Of a stretch of DNA of 64,000 nucleotides, positions 8,642 through 17,812 are shown piece by piece (within the stretch, counting starts at the first letter, position 1; each line of letters begins with the position of its first letter). The translations under genes were made by a program, and so were the position numbers. The notes beneath the pieces were generated by a model. It saw nothing but the letters and a program-made list of their open reading frames with translations. It did no database searches and was not told where the DNA came from. The stretch is from an uncultured Desulfuromonas sp. (GTDB taxonomy: Bacteria > Desulfobacterota > Desulfuromonadia > Desulfuromonadales > Desulfuromonadaceae), in NCBI RefSeq assembly GCF_963678835.1, contig NZ_OY787470.1, positions 496,001 to 560,000 of the forward strand, given 5' to 3'.

Positions 8642-10483
8642 TTACTCCAAAAACGAATGCTCCACACGCATCCCCACCATAATCCAGCGCCCCGGCATCG
8701 GGGCATCACCCGATTCGATGTAGTCTTCATCAAACAGGTTGCTGACCTCAACACTCAGTTCCACCTGATCTGTCAGCGGATAACTGAGACGGGTATCCAT
8801 CACCCAACTTGAATCGCCGAGCAGGCGTTCCTGCCAACGAGCTTTGATCACTTGCTCTACAGTGTTAAACCAGGTCAGGAAGAGGGTACCATGTACTTGA
8901 TGCCGCAGATTGTTGAGGGTGTAGCGAGACTCCAGCCCCTTGGAGTCCACATCGCGATCCAGATAACTGTAGCCGACTGCAACGCGATTCAACCATGGCA
9001 ATGCCGCAATGGGGCGGCGTATGTCTGCGTTGAATTCAAAGCCGGTGGTGGTTGTGTCACTGAGGTTCTGAACGTACCATGTCAAAGTATTTGGTTGACG
9101 TGCCCAGTCGATCAGATTGTCGGCATCGCGGCGAAAGACACTGGCGCTCATGGTGAGCCGTTTCTGCTGCCAGCGCAGACCTGTTTCATAGCTCCAGGCC
9201 TCCTCGGCTTCCAGATCTGGATCACCGATATTGGTTGGGGTGTTGTAATACATCTCGGTGTAGGTCGGGATGCGAAACGATTTTGCTGCCGAGCTGAACC
9301 ACCGCAGCTGTGGTGTCAGGGTCACCAGGGCATCCATACCCGGCCAGTATTCCCAACCCCAGTCGGAATAGTGCACAGCGCTGAGTCCGCCGCCAATGGT
9401 CACGTGATCGCCGAGGGGCAGCTTGTGGTTGACAAATAGGCTGCGATTGCTCCGATCATGGTCACCCAGGCTGGAACTGTCGATCTTTTCACGCTCGTAA
9501 CCGATGCCAAACGAGGTCTGGCCGAAACGGTTTTGGCTGTTGCCGGTGACCTGAAAATTATGGGTTGTCGTGTCGCTGTTGTTTTCGTACCAGGAGGTGC
9601 CGTACAGATAGCGATAGGTGTCTTCGTGGCGGTTGACCGACCATTGGGGACGCCAGTCAATGTCCAACCAATGGCTCTCCAGAGCAATGTGACCAACCAT
9701 CGTGCAGGTGTGCTCCTTTTGGTCCGGGGCGTCAAAATAGTAACGACTGGCACCAAACTTTTTGTCCACATAGCCGGCGCCGAAATCCAGGCGACTCTTA
9801 TTGAAGCGGGTTTCCCCCTGATAGTTGAGCGTGCGAACATTGAAGCCGGTCGGCTCATCGTTGTCAAAGCCGGAGGAATACTGCTGGCCGGCGGACAGAC
9901 GATGGTTAACCGGGCCGGTGGCAAAACCGGCCTGCAGGCTTTCGGCCAGATAATCGTACTCGCCCGCTTTGACCTCGGCACTGAGGTGGCGCTCCCCAGG
10001 ACTGCGGGTGATGATATTGATGATGCCGGCCATGGCATTGGCACCATAGAGTTTTGACCCCGGCCCCTTGATCACTTCAATCCGTTCGATGTCCTGCAAA
10101 GAGACCGGGATATCCATATTGTGGTGTCCGGTTTGCGGGTTGCTCAAGCGAATGCCGTTGAGCAGGATCAGGGTTTGCTCCGAACCTGCGCCGCGGATGT
10201 AGATGTCGGATTGAACACCGTGAATGCCACGCTGGCGCACATCAACGCCACTGACATATTCGAGCAGGTCCGCCACACTGTCGGCGGCACTGTTGACAAT
10301 GTCTGCCCGGTCAATGATTTCAACCGACTGAGCCACTTGACTCAAAGTTTCTGGTGCGCGGCTGGCTGTGACGACGATGGGATCAAGAATTAGCCCTGGT
10401 TCCTGTGATATTGCTCCCTGGACAGGTAAAGCACAGAGAATACTTGACAAAATGAAAAAATAGCGCAGTTTTTGTAACAGCAT
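8642..10483 (-). CDS. TonB-dependent outer-membrane receptor (BtuB/CirA-like)
   Basis: A 613-aa protein. ATG at 10483 is chosen because GGGAGTTAAT precedes it; a GTG lies four codons upstream. The signal peptide is LRYFFILSSILCALPVQGA. A TonB-box-like segment (DPIVVTASR) follows, then a plug domain (SVADLLEYVSGVDVRQRG, SDIYIRGAGSEQTLILLNGIR, IERIEVIKGPGSKLYGANA) and a 22-strand barrel predicted by family. It should take up a chelated metal, corrinoid or siderophore across the outer membrane, powered by TonB-ExbBD. No periplasmic binding protein or ABC genes sit nearby, so the substrate is open. Two long-spaced dyads upstream suggest metal-type repression. Confidence 0.93.
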   Translation of the reverse strand: MLLQKLRYFFILSSILCALPVQGAISQEPGLILDPIVVTASRAPETLSQVAQSVEIIDRADIVNSAADSVADLLEYVSGVDVRQRGIHGVQSDIYIRGAGSEQTLILLNGIRLSNPQTGHHNMDIPVSLQDIERIEVIKGPGSKLYGANAMAGIINIITRSPGERHLSAEVKAGEYDYLAESLQAGFATGPVNHRLSAGQQYSSGFDNDEPTGFNVRTLNYQGETRFNKSRLDFGAGYVDKKFGASRYYFDAPDQKEHTCTMVGHIALESHWLDIDWRPQWSVNRHEDTYRYLYGTSWYENNSDTTTHNFQVTGNSQNRFGQTSFGIGYEREKIDSSSLGDHDRSNRSLFVNHKLPLGDHVTIGGGLSAVHYSDWGWEYWPGMDALVTLTPQLRWFSSAAKSFRIPTYTEMYYNTPTNIGDPDLEAEEAWSYETGLRWQQKRLTMSASVFRRDADNLIDWARQPNTLTWYVQNLSDTTTTGFEFNADIRRPIAALPWLNRVAVGYSYLDRDVDSKGLESRYTLNNLRHQVHGTLFLTWFNTVEQVIKARWQERLLGDSSWVMDTRLSYPLTDQVELSVEVSNLFDEDYIESGDAPMPGRWIMVGMRVEHSFLE

Positions 10484-10504
10484 ATTAACTCCCACAGAAA
10501 TCTA

Positions 10505-10600
10505 TTGTAAACTTTTTGCGTTGCAAAGGTTTACGGATTAGAGCAAAAATGATCTCTGCTGTCAATTTCTTGTAAACTTTTTCTCCGCTAAGGTTTACAG
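10505..10600. promoter_or_regulatory. Two copies of a long-spaced dyad upstream of the TonB receptor
   Basis: GTAAAC-N16-GTTTAC at about 10507-10534 and GTAAAC-N15-GTTTAC at about 10572-10598. Both sites also share a TTTTT run after the left arm and AAG or AAAG before the right arm. Paired sites in a divergent promoter region point to a dimeric or tetrameric repressor. The spacing recalls NikR-type operators, but the arms are not a match that I can assign. Confidence 0.55.
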
Positions 10601-10762
10601 GGTGGTAAGCTGGGCGTGTTTTACCGTGAGATGCAGGCGTGCCAAAAGAACAAATCAATGAATTGTCGGCGGAACATAAGTCGCGCTGGAAAAGTTTTTG
10701 TAAATTGCTGATTTTTCATGTTAAGCTGCCACGGACGTCCCGATTGCTTTCAGGAGTAGTGA

Positions 10763-11815
10763 ATGACAAAACGGCATGATGATGCCCAGCTACTTGATAT
10801 GCTGCATCGAAGAAATGAAGAGCTGGAAACCCTGGTTCAGATTGGTAAGACTCTCACGTCGACACTCGATATTGAGGAACTTTCCAACCTGATTATTGAA
10901 AAGGGGAATCTGCTGCTCAAAGCACGTGCCTGGTCGTTATTGCTTCTCGACGACGTCAGCCACGATCTCATTTTTGATGTGGTCGTGTCGGATGTGACTA
11001 CCGAGCTTAAAGGGCAGCGCCTGCCCATGGGAGAAGGGATTGCCGGTTGGGTGGCCCAGCAGCGTGAAGCTGTGCTCGCTCCTGATGTCACCCTCGATCC
11101 CCGTTTTAACGACTGTCTGGAGCGTCAGGTTGGTTTTAAGGCCACTTCCGTGGTGTGTGTGCCGCTACAGATTCAAGGTCAATTGCTCGGTGTCATGCAA
11201 CTGGTCAATGGTGAAGATGATGAGGTTTTTACCCACAACGACCTGACCCTGCTCTCCGCCATTGCCGATTATATTGCCATCGGCATCTCCAATGCTCGAA
11301 ACTTCAGCCGGGTCCGGGAACTGGTTATCACCGATGATTTGACCGGTTTGTATAACGCCCGTTATTTTGACGATCTGCTTGATGTTGAAATCGCCCGGGC
11401 CCAGCGTTTTGATTCCACCTTGTCGCTGGTGTTCATTGATCTCGATTTTTTCAAGCTGGTCAATGACAATCACGGCCACCTTGTTGGCAGTCGTATGCTG
11501 GCCGAGATCGGCCAATTGCTTAAAACACGCATTCGAACTGTCGATTACGGTGCTCGCTACGGAGGGGATGAATTCGTTCTGATCCTGCCGCAGACCTCAA
11601 AGAAAGGCGCCTATGACTTGGTGTGCAGTCTGCGAGAATTGGTTCGCAGCCATGTGTTGTTGACCGAGGGCGGCTCGGAGATACGCGTCACCGCCAGTTT
11701 TGGTATTGCCGCTTATCCGATTGATGCCGACAACAAAATCGATTTGATCCGTCTGGCCGACAATATGATGTACAAGGTCAAGCAGACCACCCGCGATGGT
11801 GTTTTGATGGCCTAA
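10763..11815 (+). CDS. GAF-GGDEF diguanylate cyclase
   Basis: A 350-aa cytosolic protein: a short N-terminal coiled coil (residues 5-35), a GAF domain (about 30-175) and a GGDEF domain (about 185-345). The active site GGDEF is intact (RYGGDEFVLILP), and RTVD lies five residues before it, matching the RxxD inhibitory I-site. It should therefore make c-di-GMP from two GTP and be feedback-inhibited. No membrane helix is seen, so the GAF domain senses a cytosolic signal. RBS CAGGAG precedes ATG. It is transcribed divergently from the TonB receptor and followed by a strong hairpin at 11840. Confidence 0.95.
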   Translation: MTKRHDDAQLLDMLHRRNEELETLVQIGKTLTSTLDIEELSNLIIEKGNLLLKARAWSLLLLDDVSHDLIFDVVVSDVTTELKGQRLPMGEGIAGWVAQQREAVLAPDVTLDPRFNDCLERQVGFKATSVVCVPLQIQGQLLGVMQLVNGEDDEVFTHNDLTLLSAIADYIAIGISNARNFSRVRELVITDDLTGLYNARYFDDLLDVEIARAQRFDSTLSLVFIDLDFFKLVNDNHGHLVGSRMLAEIGQLLKTRIRTVDYGARYGGDEFVLILPQTSKKGAYDLVCSLRELVRSHVLLTEGGSEIRVTASFGIAAYPIDADNKIDLIRLADNMMYKVKQTTRDGVLMA

Positions 11816-11839
11816 CGAGATGGGACAGATAGAACATAA

Positions 11840-11870
11840 AAAGGCAGGTCGTGATGACCTGCCTTTCTTT
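11840..11870. terminator. Bidirectional terminator between the GGDEF gene and tRNA-Thr
   Basis: 11-bp stem AAAGGCAGGTC with loop GTGAT, T-rich on both strands. It can end both the cyclase gene (+) and the tRNA transcript (-). Confidence 0.8.
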
Positions 11871-11872
11871 AT

Positions 11873-11948
11873 TGGAGCCGTTAACTGGAGTCGAACCAGC
11901 GACCTACGCATTACGAGTGCGTTGCTCTACCAACTGAGCTATAACGGC
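11873..11948 (-). tRNA. tRNA-Thr (anticodon CGT)
   Basis: 76 nt on the minus strand. The acceptor stem GCCGTTA pairs with TAACGGC, followed by discriminator T and an encoded CCA. The D-loop region is AGCTCAGTTGGTAGAGC. The anticodon stem ACGCA/TGCGT encloses CTCGTAA, giving anticodon CGT. The T-arm contains GGTTCGACTCC. It reads ACG Thr codons. Confidence 0.96.
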
Positions 11949-12066
11949 ATAAATTCAGAGCCCTGTATGTACCCCAAACCGGGCGAACTGTCAAATATTT
12001 TCAAATGGAAAACGGTGGTTTTCAGTCGTCATACTGCTACTGTAGAGAGCATGAAGAGGAAAAGAA

Positions 12067-12348
12067 ATGGATAATGAAGAGTTATATCGCCAGACCATGG
12101 CGTTGTGGGGTGAACAGGCCCAATATGATCAGGCTGTTGAGGAATGTGCCGAGCTGTGTGCGGCCCTGATGCACTATCGTCGTGAGAAAGTTGCTCCCCA
12201 GCAGGTGATTGATGAATTGGCCGATGTCACCCTGATGATCGGTCAGCTCACCTGGATGTTCGGAGCAGACCGAGTGGGAGAGGCGGTTGAACGCAAGCGG
12301 GCTAAACTGGAACAACTCATGGCCAAAGAATCGAGCAAAAAAGGATAG
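12067..12348 (+). CDS. MazG-like all-alpha NTP pyrophosphohydrolase family protein
   Basis: 93 aa with the metal-binding pattern of the MazG/dUTPase all-alpha NTP-PPase superfamily: E-E-x-x-E (VEECAEL) and a downstream D-E-x-x-D (IDELADV) about 30 residues later. It is the length of single-domain members. Such enzymes hydrolyse (d)NTPs to NMP plus pyrophosphate; the actual substrate cannot be told. RBS GAGGAAAAGAA precedes ATG. Four bases separate it from mntP, so the two are probably co-transcribed. Confidence 0.75.
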   Translation: MDNEELYRQTMALWGEQAQYDQAVEECAELCAALMHYRREKVAPQQVIDELADVTLMIGQLTWMFGADRVGEAVERKRAKLEQLMAKESSKKG

Positions 12349-12352
12349 CATC

Positions 12353-12919
12353 ATGGATCAACTTGCCTTGCTGGGAATCGCCGTAGCTCTGGCCATGGAT
12401 GCCTTTGCCGTGGCTCTGGCCACTGGCGCGGTGTTGCCGGAGCTGACCTTTCGTCACTTGTTCCGGCTCAGCTTTCATTTTGGTCTGTTTCAGGGGCTGA
12501 TGCCGATTCTCGGTTGGTTGGCCGGAGTGGGTTTGCAGGAAACTATTGCTGCGTATGACCACTGGGTCGCTTTTTTTCTTCTGTTGTGGGTCGGCGGCAA
12601 AATGATCCATGAGGCCGTTTCGGATGATGAAGACGATGCGCCGCGTGGTGATCCGACACGGGGGTTGACTCTCGTCACGCTATCCATCGCCACCAGCATC
12701 GATGCCCTTGCTGTTGGCCTGACCCTCGGTGTTCTCGGCGTCAGCGTGTGGTGGCCTTCCCTGGTGATTGGGATTGTTGCCGCTCTGTTGACGTTGACGG
12801 GCATGTTGCTTGGGCGGCGGATCGGTGATTATTGGGGGCAGCGGATGGAGATAGTCGGTGGTGTCGTGCTGCTCTCATTGGGCGTTAAGATCCTCATGGA
12901 ACATCTGGAGTTCTATTAA
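12353..12919 (+). CDS. mntP: MntP-type manganese efflux pump
   Basis: 188 aa from ATG at 12353; a longer in-frame ORF upstream overlaps the MazG-like gene and is not needed. It has six predicted membrane helices in two related halves, each with the conserved acidic signature (AMDAFAVALATG and ATSIDALAVGLTLG). MntP exports Mn(II) across the inner membrane. No yybP-ykoY riboswitch is evident, and the gene seems expressed from the upstream small gene's promoter. Confidence 0.92.
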   Translation: MDQLALLGIAVALAMDAFAVALATGAVLPELTFRHLFRLSFHFGLFQGLMPILGWLAGVGLQETIAAYDHWVAFFLLLWVGGKMIHEAVSDDEDDAPRGDPTRGLTLVTLSIATSIDALAVGLTLGVLGVSVWWPSLVIGIVAALLTLTGMLLGRRIGDYWGQRMEIVGGVVLLSLGVKILMEHLEFY

Positions 12920-12948
12920 AGTTGTTGATGTGACAACCGTGTCGCGGT

Positions 12949-13236
12949 GTGGTGTTCCGACATTGGCAAGACCATCGATCTGTTGTCTTTGGAAGCAGAA
13001 TCAGAACGGTTCACTTAGGCGCCGGGAGTGCCGAAGGAACCACCTTATCATTGCTGAGTGATGATGACGTGCTGACAGAGATCGTCCTGGACGATGCCAC
13101 TGTTTTTTATGCCTGTTGCGGTGACACAATCACCCGCGCAGATCTGGCTGTGGATGACAGCCTGATGCTGTTTGGCCCTGCTCCCGAAGTGACAGGGGCT
13201 TGTTTCACCGACAGCACGCTGTTTATTCTTGAATAG
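12949..13236 (+). CDS. Hypothetical protein
   Basis: 95 aa with a GTG start and no convincing RBS; an in-frame stop lies just upstream, so the 5' end is confined to about 12934-12952. The sequence is acidic and Gly/Ala/Val/Asp-rich (LGAGSAEGTTLSLLSDDDVLTEIVLDDATVFYACCGD) and could form a small beta domain. No family is recognised. A terminator just beyond the stop supports a real transcript. It may be the third gene of the mntP unit or a fragment. Confidence 0.42.
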   Translation: MVFRHWQDHRSVVFGSRIRTVHLGAGSAEGTTLSLLSDDDVLTEIVLDDATVFYACCGDTITRADLAVDDSLMLFGPAPEVTGACFTDSTLFILE

Positions 13237-13255
13237 CGACGGTTGATATTCGCAA

Positions 13256-13291
13256 AAAACGGGTGGTGACGTTTGTCACCGCCCGTTTTTA
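13256..13291 (+). terminator. Rho-independent terminator
   Basis: Stem AAAACGGG(T)GGTGAC pairs with GTCACC(G)CCCGTTTT, followed by T's. It ends the mntP-hypothetical unit ahead of serB. Confidence 0.85.
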
Positions 13292-13420
13292 TTTTCAGCG
13301 CGACCATTGCCCAACGATCCGTTTCTCGGTAGACTGCGATAAAATTTCCAATTTATTTCTATGAGACAGTACGAGCCTTTTGCAAAAACATCGTATGATC
13401 CGTGAAGGAGAACACCACCC

Positions 13421-14620
13421 ATGGAAAACCGCCTGATTCTGATTACCATCACCGGTCAGGACCGTCCCGGCGTTATCGCCAAAGTTGCCCAGCTAATTGC
13501 TGATACTGACGGGGCGCGGATTCGCGATATTGAACAGACCACCACCCACACCCAAATGGTGCTGACTTTGTTGCTCGATCTTTCCGCGGGGGGCAGCAGC
13601 GAAAAACCGTTGATCAAGGATTTGCTGTTTCAGGCCAAGGAGATGGGGTTGGATCTCGATTTTGCCGTGATCAGCGAAGATGACTATCAGCGTAAAACGG
13701 CTGGCAACACCTATGTCGTCACCATCCTCGGCAGTCGGGTAGATGCCCGCTCCCTGGCCGAGGTGACAGCTCTGCTCGCCGAGGCATCCGCCAATGTGGT
13801 GCGTATCTCCAAGCTGACCCAACGGGAACTACGTTGCGTCGAGTTGTTGATCAATACGGATGGCCAGCTCGATGTGCCGGCGTTGAAACGGCAACTGTTG
13901 CAGGTTGGTGGTGGCCAGCGCGTTGATGTGGCCGTCCAGAAGGAGAGTCTCTACCGCCGCGCCAAGCGGTTGGTGGTGATGGATATGGATTCCACCCTCA
14001 TACAAGTGGAGGTGATCGACGAATTGGCCCGCTTGGCTGGCGTCGGCGATGACGTAGCGCGCATTACCGAGCAGGCCATGAACGGTGAACTCGATTTCGG
14101 CCAGTCGCTGGCCGCCCGCGTTGCTCTGCTCAAAGGACTGAAAGAAGAGGCGCTGGATGAGGTGTATCGCTCCATCCCGTTTACCCCTGGTGCCCGTAAT
14201 CTGGTGCATATCCTCAAACGCCTCGGTTTTCGCACTGCGGTGATCTCCGGTGGGTTCAAATTCTTTACCGATCGTTTGCAGCAGGAACTCGGGCTTGATT
14301 ACGCCTTTGCCAACCAGTTGGAGATCGTCAATGGCGAGGTCACCGGTCGCACCTTAGGGCGGATAGTCGACGGCGAGTGCAAGGCTCAACTGCTCGAAGA
14401 GATCGCCGAGCGCGAAGGTGTCACCCTTGACCAGGTGATTGCCATCGGCGATGGTGCTAACGATCTGCCCATGCTCGGCAAAGCCGGATTGGGCATTGCC
14501 TTCAATGCCAAAGCCCGGGTCCGCGAGCAGGCTGATACCCATATCAATCAGCAGAGCCTCGATTCCATCCTTTACCTGCTTGGCCTGTCAGAGCGGGAAG
14601 TGGACGAAATCAGCGCATGA
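13421..14620 (+). CDS. serB: Phosphoserine phosphatase with N-terminal ACT domains
   Basis: 399 aa. ACT-like regulatory domains occupy about residues 1-175 (ITITGQDRPGVIAKVAQLIAD; TYVVTILGSRVDARSLAEVTAL). The HAD phosphatase domain has motif I MDMDSTLIQVEVIDELA, motif II VISGGFKFF, the conserved Lys region ECKAQLL, and motif IV IGDGANDLPML. It catalyses the last step of serine synthesis, O-phosphoserine to serine. Amino acid binding to ACT domains may regulate it. RBS GAAGGAG precedes ATG. The stop overlaps the sfsA start (ATGA), starting a three-gene operon. Confidence 0.96.
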   Translation: MENRLILITITGQDRPGVIAKVAQLIADTDGARIRDIEQTTTHTQMVLTLLLDLSAGGSSEKPLIKDLLFQAKEMGLDLDFAVISEDDYQRKTAGNTYVVTILGSRVDARSLAEVTALLAEASANVVRISKLTQRELRCVELLINTDGQLDVPALKRQLLQVGGGQRVDVAVQKESLYRRAKRLVVMDMDSTLIQVEVIDELARLAGVGDDVARITEQAMNGELDFGQSLAARVALLKGLKEEALDEVYRSIPFTPGARNLVHILKRLGFRTAVISGGFKFFTDRLQQELGLDYAFANQLEIVNGEVTGRTLGRIVDGECKAQLLEEIAEREGVTLDQVIAIGDGANDLPMLGKAGLGIAFNAKARVREQADTHINQQSLDSILYLLGLSEREVDEISA

Positions 14621-15318
14621 ACCTGCCCGAACTCCACCGTGCCACGCTGTTAAGGCGCTATAAGCGTTTTTTAGCCGACATCGAATGGCCGGACGGCACC
14701 ACGACGACGGTACATACACCCAATACCGGCAGTATGCGTCAGTGCGCCACGCCCGGCGCCACTGTGCTGGTGTCGCACAGTGACAACGTCCAGCGTAAAT
14801 ATCCCTGGACTCTGGAACTCATCGAAGTTAACGGCCATTGGGTCGATACCAATACCCAACGCAGCAACAAAGTGGTGGCTGAGGCTCTGGAGCTGGGTAC
14901 CATTGAAGGACTTCAGGATTACGCCGTTCATCCGGAGAAAAAACTTGGCGACAGCCGTATCGACTTTTTGCTGGAAAAAACGGATCAGCACCAAACACAA
15001 CGGATGTGGCTGGAAGTTAAAAACGTCACTTTGATGATTACCCGCGCCTGTGCCGGGTTTCCCGATGCCGTTACCGAACGCGGGCGTCGCCATCTCCGCG
15101 AGCTGATGATGGCTGTGGATCAAGGGGACCGTGCCGGAGTGCTGTTTTTGGTACAGCGCGCCGAAGCGCAGCTGTTTGCCGCTGCTGCCGAAATTGATCC
15201 CGCCTATGCCGAGCAACTGGCCGTGGCGCTCAATCACGGGGTCGAAGCCTTTGCCTGCCAGACCCAATCCGATGACACACAGACTCGCATTGTCCGGCGT
15301 ATTCCGGTGGTTGTATGA
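14617..15318 (+). CDS. sfsA: SfsA family DNA-binding protein/nuclease
   Basis: 233 aa, full length. The N-terminal OB-like part carries VHTPNTGSMRQCATPGATVLVS, a segment typical of SfsA. The C-terminal PD-(D/E)xK-like core includes GDSRIDFLLE and MWLEVKNVTLM, with Asp, Glu and Lys in the expected order. SfsA binds DNA and was first noted for stimulating sugar fermentation in E. coli; nuclease activity is reported for the family. It overlaps serB and tmcAL by 4 bp each (ATGA), so translation is probably coupled. Confidence 0.93.
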   Translation: MNLPELHRATLLRRYKRFLADIEWPDGTTTTVHTPNTGSMRQCATPGATVLVSHSDNVQRKYPWTLELIEVNGHWVDTNTQRSNKVVAEALELGTIEGLQDYAVHPEKKLGDSRIDFLLEKTDQHQTQRMWLEVKNVTLMITRACAGFPDAVTERGRRHLRELMMAVDQGDRAGVLFLVQRAEAQLFAAAAEIDPAYAEQLAVALNHGVEAFACQTQSDDTQTRIVRRIPVVV

Positions 15319-16547
15319 GTCTACGTGCCGTCGGTCTGATCACTGAGTACAATCCGTTTCATACTGGTCATGCCTACCACGCCCGCCAGGCGCGTGAGCT
15401 CAGTGGCGCTGAGGTAGTGGTGGCGGTGATGAGTGGTCACTATGTTCAACGCGGTGAACCCGCCTTGGTCGACAAGTGGCGGCGTGCCGAAATGGCGTTG
15501 CGCCATGGTGTGGATGTGGTGATTGAACTGCCGTTTCCCCTGGCCTGCAATAGTGCGCCGTTGTTTGCTCGCGGTGGAGTGGAGATTCTTAATGCCTTTG
15601 CCCCCGCTCTTGACAGTCTGTGCTTTGGCAGCGAGCAGGGCGAGCTGGAACCGTTGCAGGCGCTGGCGCGTAACTGGCAAGAGCGTCCTTCCGATAAAGC
15701 CGATGCGTCTCACCTGCGTCAGGGGAAAACGTTTCCCCAGGCTCGTGGCGAATCCGTCAGCGCGTCAACCATTGCCGACCAGCCCAATACCATTCTTGGT
15801 GTCTCCTATCTGCGGGTCCTTGATGACCTCAATAGCACGATTCAGCCGTTCACCATTCAGCGTCAAGGCCATGGCTATCATGATGCCGGACTTGACGGTG
15901 GTGGTTTTGCCAGTGCGACAGCCATTCGTCAGCAGATGATGCAGGGAAATTCTATTGCCGGTCTGGTTCCTGGCGTGGCTGAGACGATGCTCAATGACGC
16001 TCAACAATCAGGTATGATTGTGGATGAGGGGCGGTGGTTTGCCATGCTGGCTCAGGCATGCCTGACCTTGGAGGAGCAGGACACCTCTTACCTTGCTCCG
16101 CCGGGCTGGGCTGAACGGATGCTGCACGCCGCTGTGAATGCCCGGAGTTATCAGGAACTGGTTGATGCGATTAAGGCTCGCCATCTGACCCGCACCCGTG
16201 TCCAGCGTATTCTGTGTCATCTGCTCAGTGGCGTGGATGACGCACTGATTGATCAGTTGGCGCAATGGGGTACGCCTTACCTGACCTTGCTTGGTGCCAC
16301 GACCCGTGGCGAGGCATTTTTGTCGCAAACGCGCAAGATGATGGATCGTCCAGTGTTGGGTAATCTGTCACGGGTCTCCGTCCGTCTGCGGCAGTTTTAC
16401 GCTGGTCAGCCGGAAAAACTGGCGTTGGCTCAGCGGTTGGTTGCCATTGAAGACCGGATGACACGTCTCTATACCTTGTTGCTGCCGGGGTGGCAGGGGG
16501 GGGCGCGGCAGTGGAATTATTATCAGGATGCTTTGCGGATTAGTTGA
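15315..16547 (+). CDS. tmcAL: TmcAL-type tRNA(Met) cytidine acetate ligase (nucleotidyltransferase fold)
   Basis: 410 aa. The HIGH-like nucleotidyltransferase motif lies at the N-terminus (LITEYNPFHTGHAYHARQAR), followed by the family signatures VAVMSGHYVQRGEPALVDKW, ELPFPLACNSA and FGSE. By family (DUF795, Bacillus YlbM) it uses ATP and acetate to form N4-acetylcytidine at the wobble position of elongator tRNA-Met. It is third in the serB-sfsA-tmcAL operon. Shortly after its stop the dispersed repeat region begins. Confidence 0.9.
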   Translation: MSLRAVGLITEYNPFHTGHAYHARQARELSGAEVVVAVMSGHYVQRGEPALVDKWRRAEMALRHGVDVVIELPFPLACNSAPLFARGGVEILNAFAPALDSLCFGSEQGELEPLQALARNWQERPSDKADASHLRQGKTFPQARGESVSASTIADQPNTILGVSYLRVLDDLNSTIQPFTIQRQGHGYHDAGLDGGGFASATAIRQQMMQGNSIAGLVPGVAETMLNDAQQSGMIVDEGRWFAMLAQACLTLEEQDTSYLAPPGWAERMLHAAVNARSYQELVDAIKARHLTRTRVQRILCHLLSGVDDALIDQLAQWGTPYLTLLGATTRGEAFLSQTRKMMDRPVLGNLSRVSVRLRQFYAGQPEKLALAQRLVAIEDRMTRLYTLLLPGWQGGARQWNYYQDALRIS

Positions 16548-16584
16548 GTTTTTTGATGACGGATGGTTTGTCGGTTGAAATCTT

Positions 16585-16656
16585 AAGGTCAAAGTCAAAG
16601 TCAAAGTCAAAGTCAAAGTCAAAGTCAAAGTCAAGGTCAAGGTCAAGGTCAAGGTC
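16585..16656 (+). repeat. Hexanucleotide microsatellite, 12 units
   Basis: One AAGGTC, seven AAAGTC and four AAGGTC hexamers in uninterrupted series, right at the edge of the dispersed repeat. Other repeat copies carry only two to four such hexamers at the same place (for example TTTGACTTTGACCTT in locus 1), so this is a local expansion. Confidence 0.92.
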
Positions 16657-17651
16657 GCCGGGTTTCGTCCCGGCAGCCGACATCCTTTTGACTGGCCGCT
16701 CAAAAGTATGCAAAAACCAGCTTGAACACCTCCTGACCCTCAGATTAACCGACAATGCGTCTGTTTCCGTAATGCTTCACAGATTCGGCTCGCCGCCCTT
16801 TAGGTCGGCGAATCGTGCGTCTCATCAGCTTTGGCGTAAAACGTTGATAACAGGTTTACGCCTTGCTCTATTCTTTCCGTGGCCCCGATCAAACGGGCGG
16901 GACGGTGCCCGCCCTTGTCTGGGTTTGTTATTGAGCAGCCCAGCCCTCCCGTTCAGCAGCACCGAACGCAATGAACGTCAGCGCAATGGTTGTCGGCAAC
17001 CTGTTTGAGCGGTAGCGAGTTTTTCCGACATTGCGATGTAAGAGAATGGAGAGAGGGAACCCGATAGGGTGCAATGACGGGAGTCGATTTTGCGGTACTT
17101 TTGTCGACGCAAAAGTGCCCCGACGTGCGGGCGCGGAAGCCCGCGTCACGTGGGCACCAACTATGAGAACGGATGAAGTTTGCCAGAGCGATCAGTTCCG
17201 AATGACGAACCACTGAAGGTCAAAGCCAAGGTCGCCGGGTCTCGTCCCGGCAGCCGACACCCTTTTGACTGGCCGCTCAAAAGGATGCAAAAACCAGCAG
17301 AACACCTCCTGACCCTCAGATTAACCGACAATGGGTCTGTTTCCGTTATGCTTCACAGATTCGGCTCGCCGCCCTTTAGGTCGGCGAATCGTGCGTCTCA
17401 TCAGCTTTGGCGTAAAACGTTGATAACAGGTTTACGCATTGCTCTATTCTTTCCGTGGCCCCGATCAAACGGGCGGGACGGTGCCCGCCCTTGCCTGGGT
17501 TTGTTATTGAGCAGCCCAGCCCTCCCGTTCAGCAGCACCGAACGCAATGAACGTCAGCGCAATGGTTGTCGGCAACCTGTTTGAGCGTCAGCGAGTTTTG
17601 CCGACATTGCGATGTAAGAGAATGGAGAGAGGGAACCCGATAGGGTGCAAT

Positions 17652-17812
17652 GGGGTTGTTATTGATCAGATGAACGAGAGGTGTTGCGTGAGATTTTTTG
17701 CGTCAGCAAGGCAGAGGGAGGAGCTATAGTCGTTCTATGGCGACGACCGATAACGCTGCTGACGTGAAAAAGATCCGCAACAACTCCGTGAAGGCTGATT
17801 GATGACAGCCCC
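17652..17812 (-). mobile_element. 161-bp MITE-like element, copy 2
   Basis: Same length and ends as 7575-7735, in opposite orientation. It begins GGGGTTGTTATTGATCAG and ends TGATTGATGACAGCCCC. The adjacent unit at about 17075 lacks it. Confidence 0.75.
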
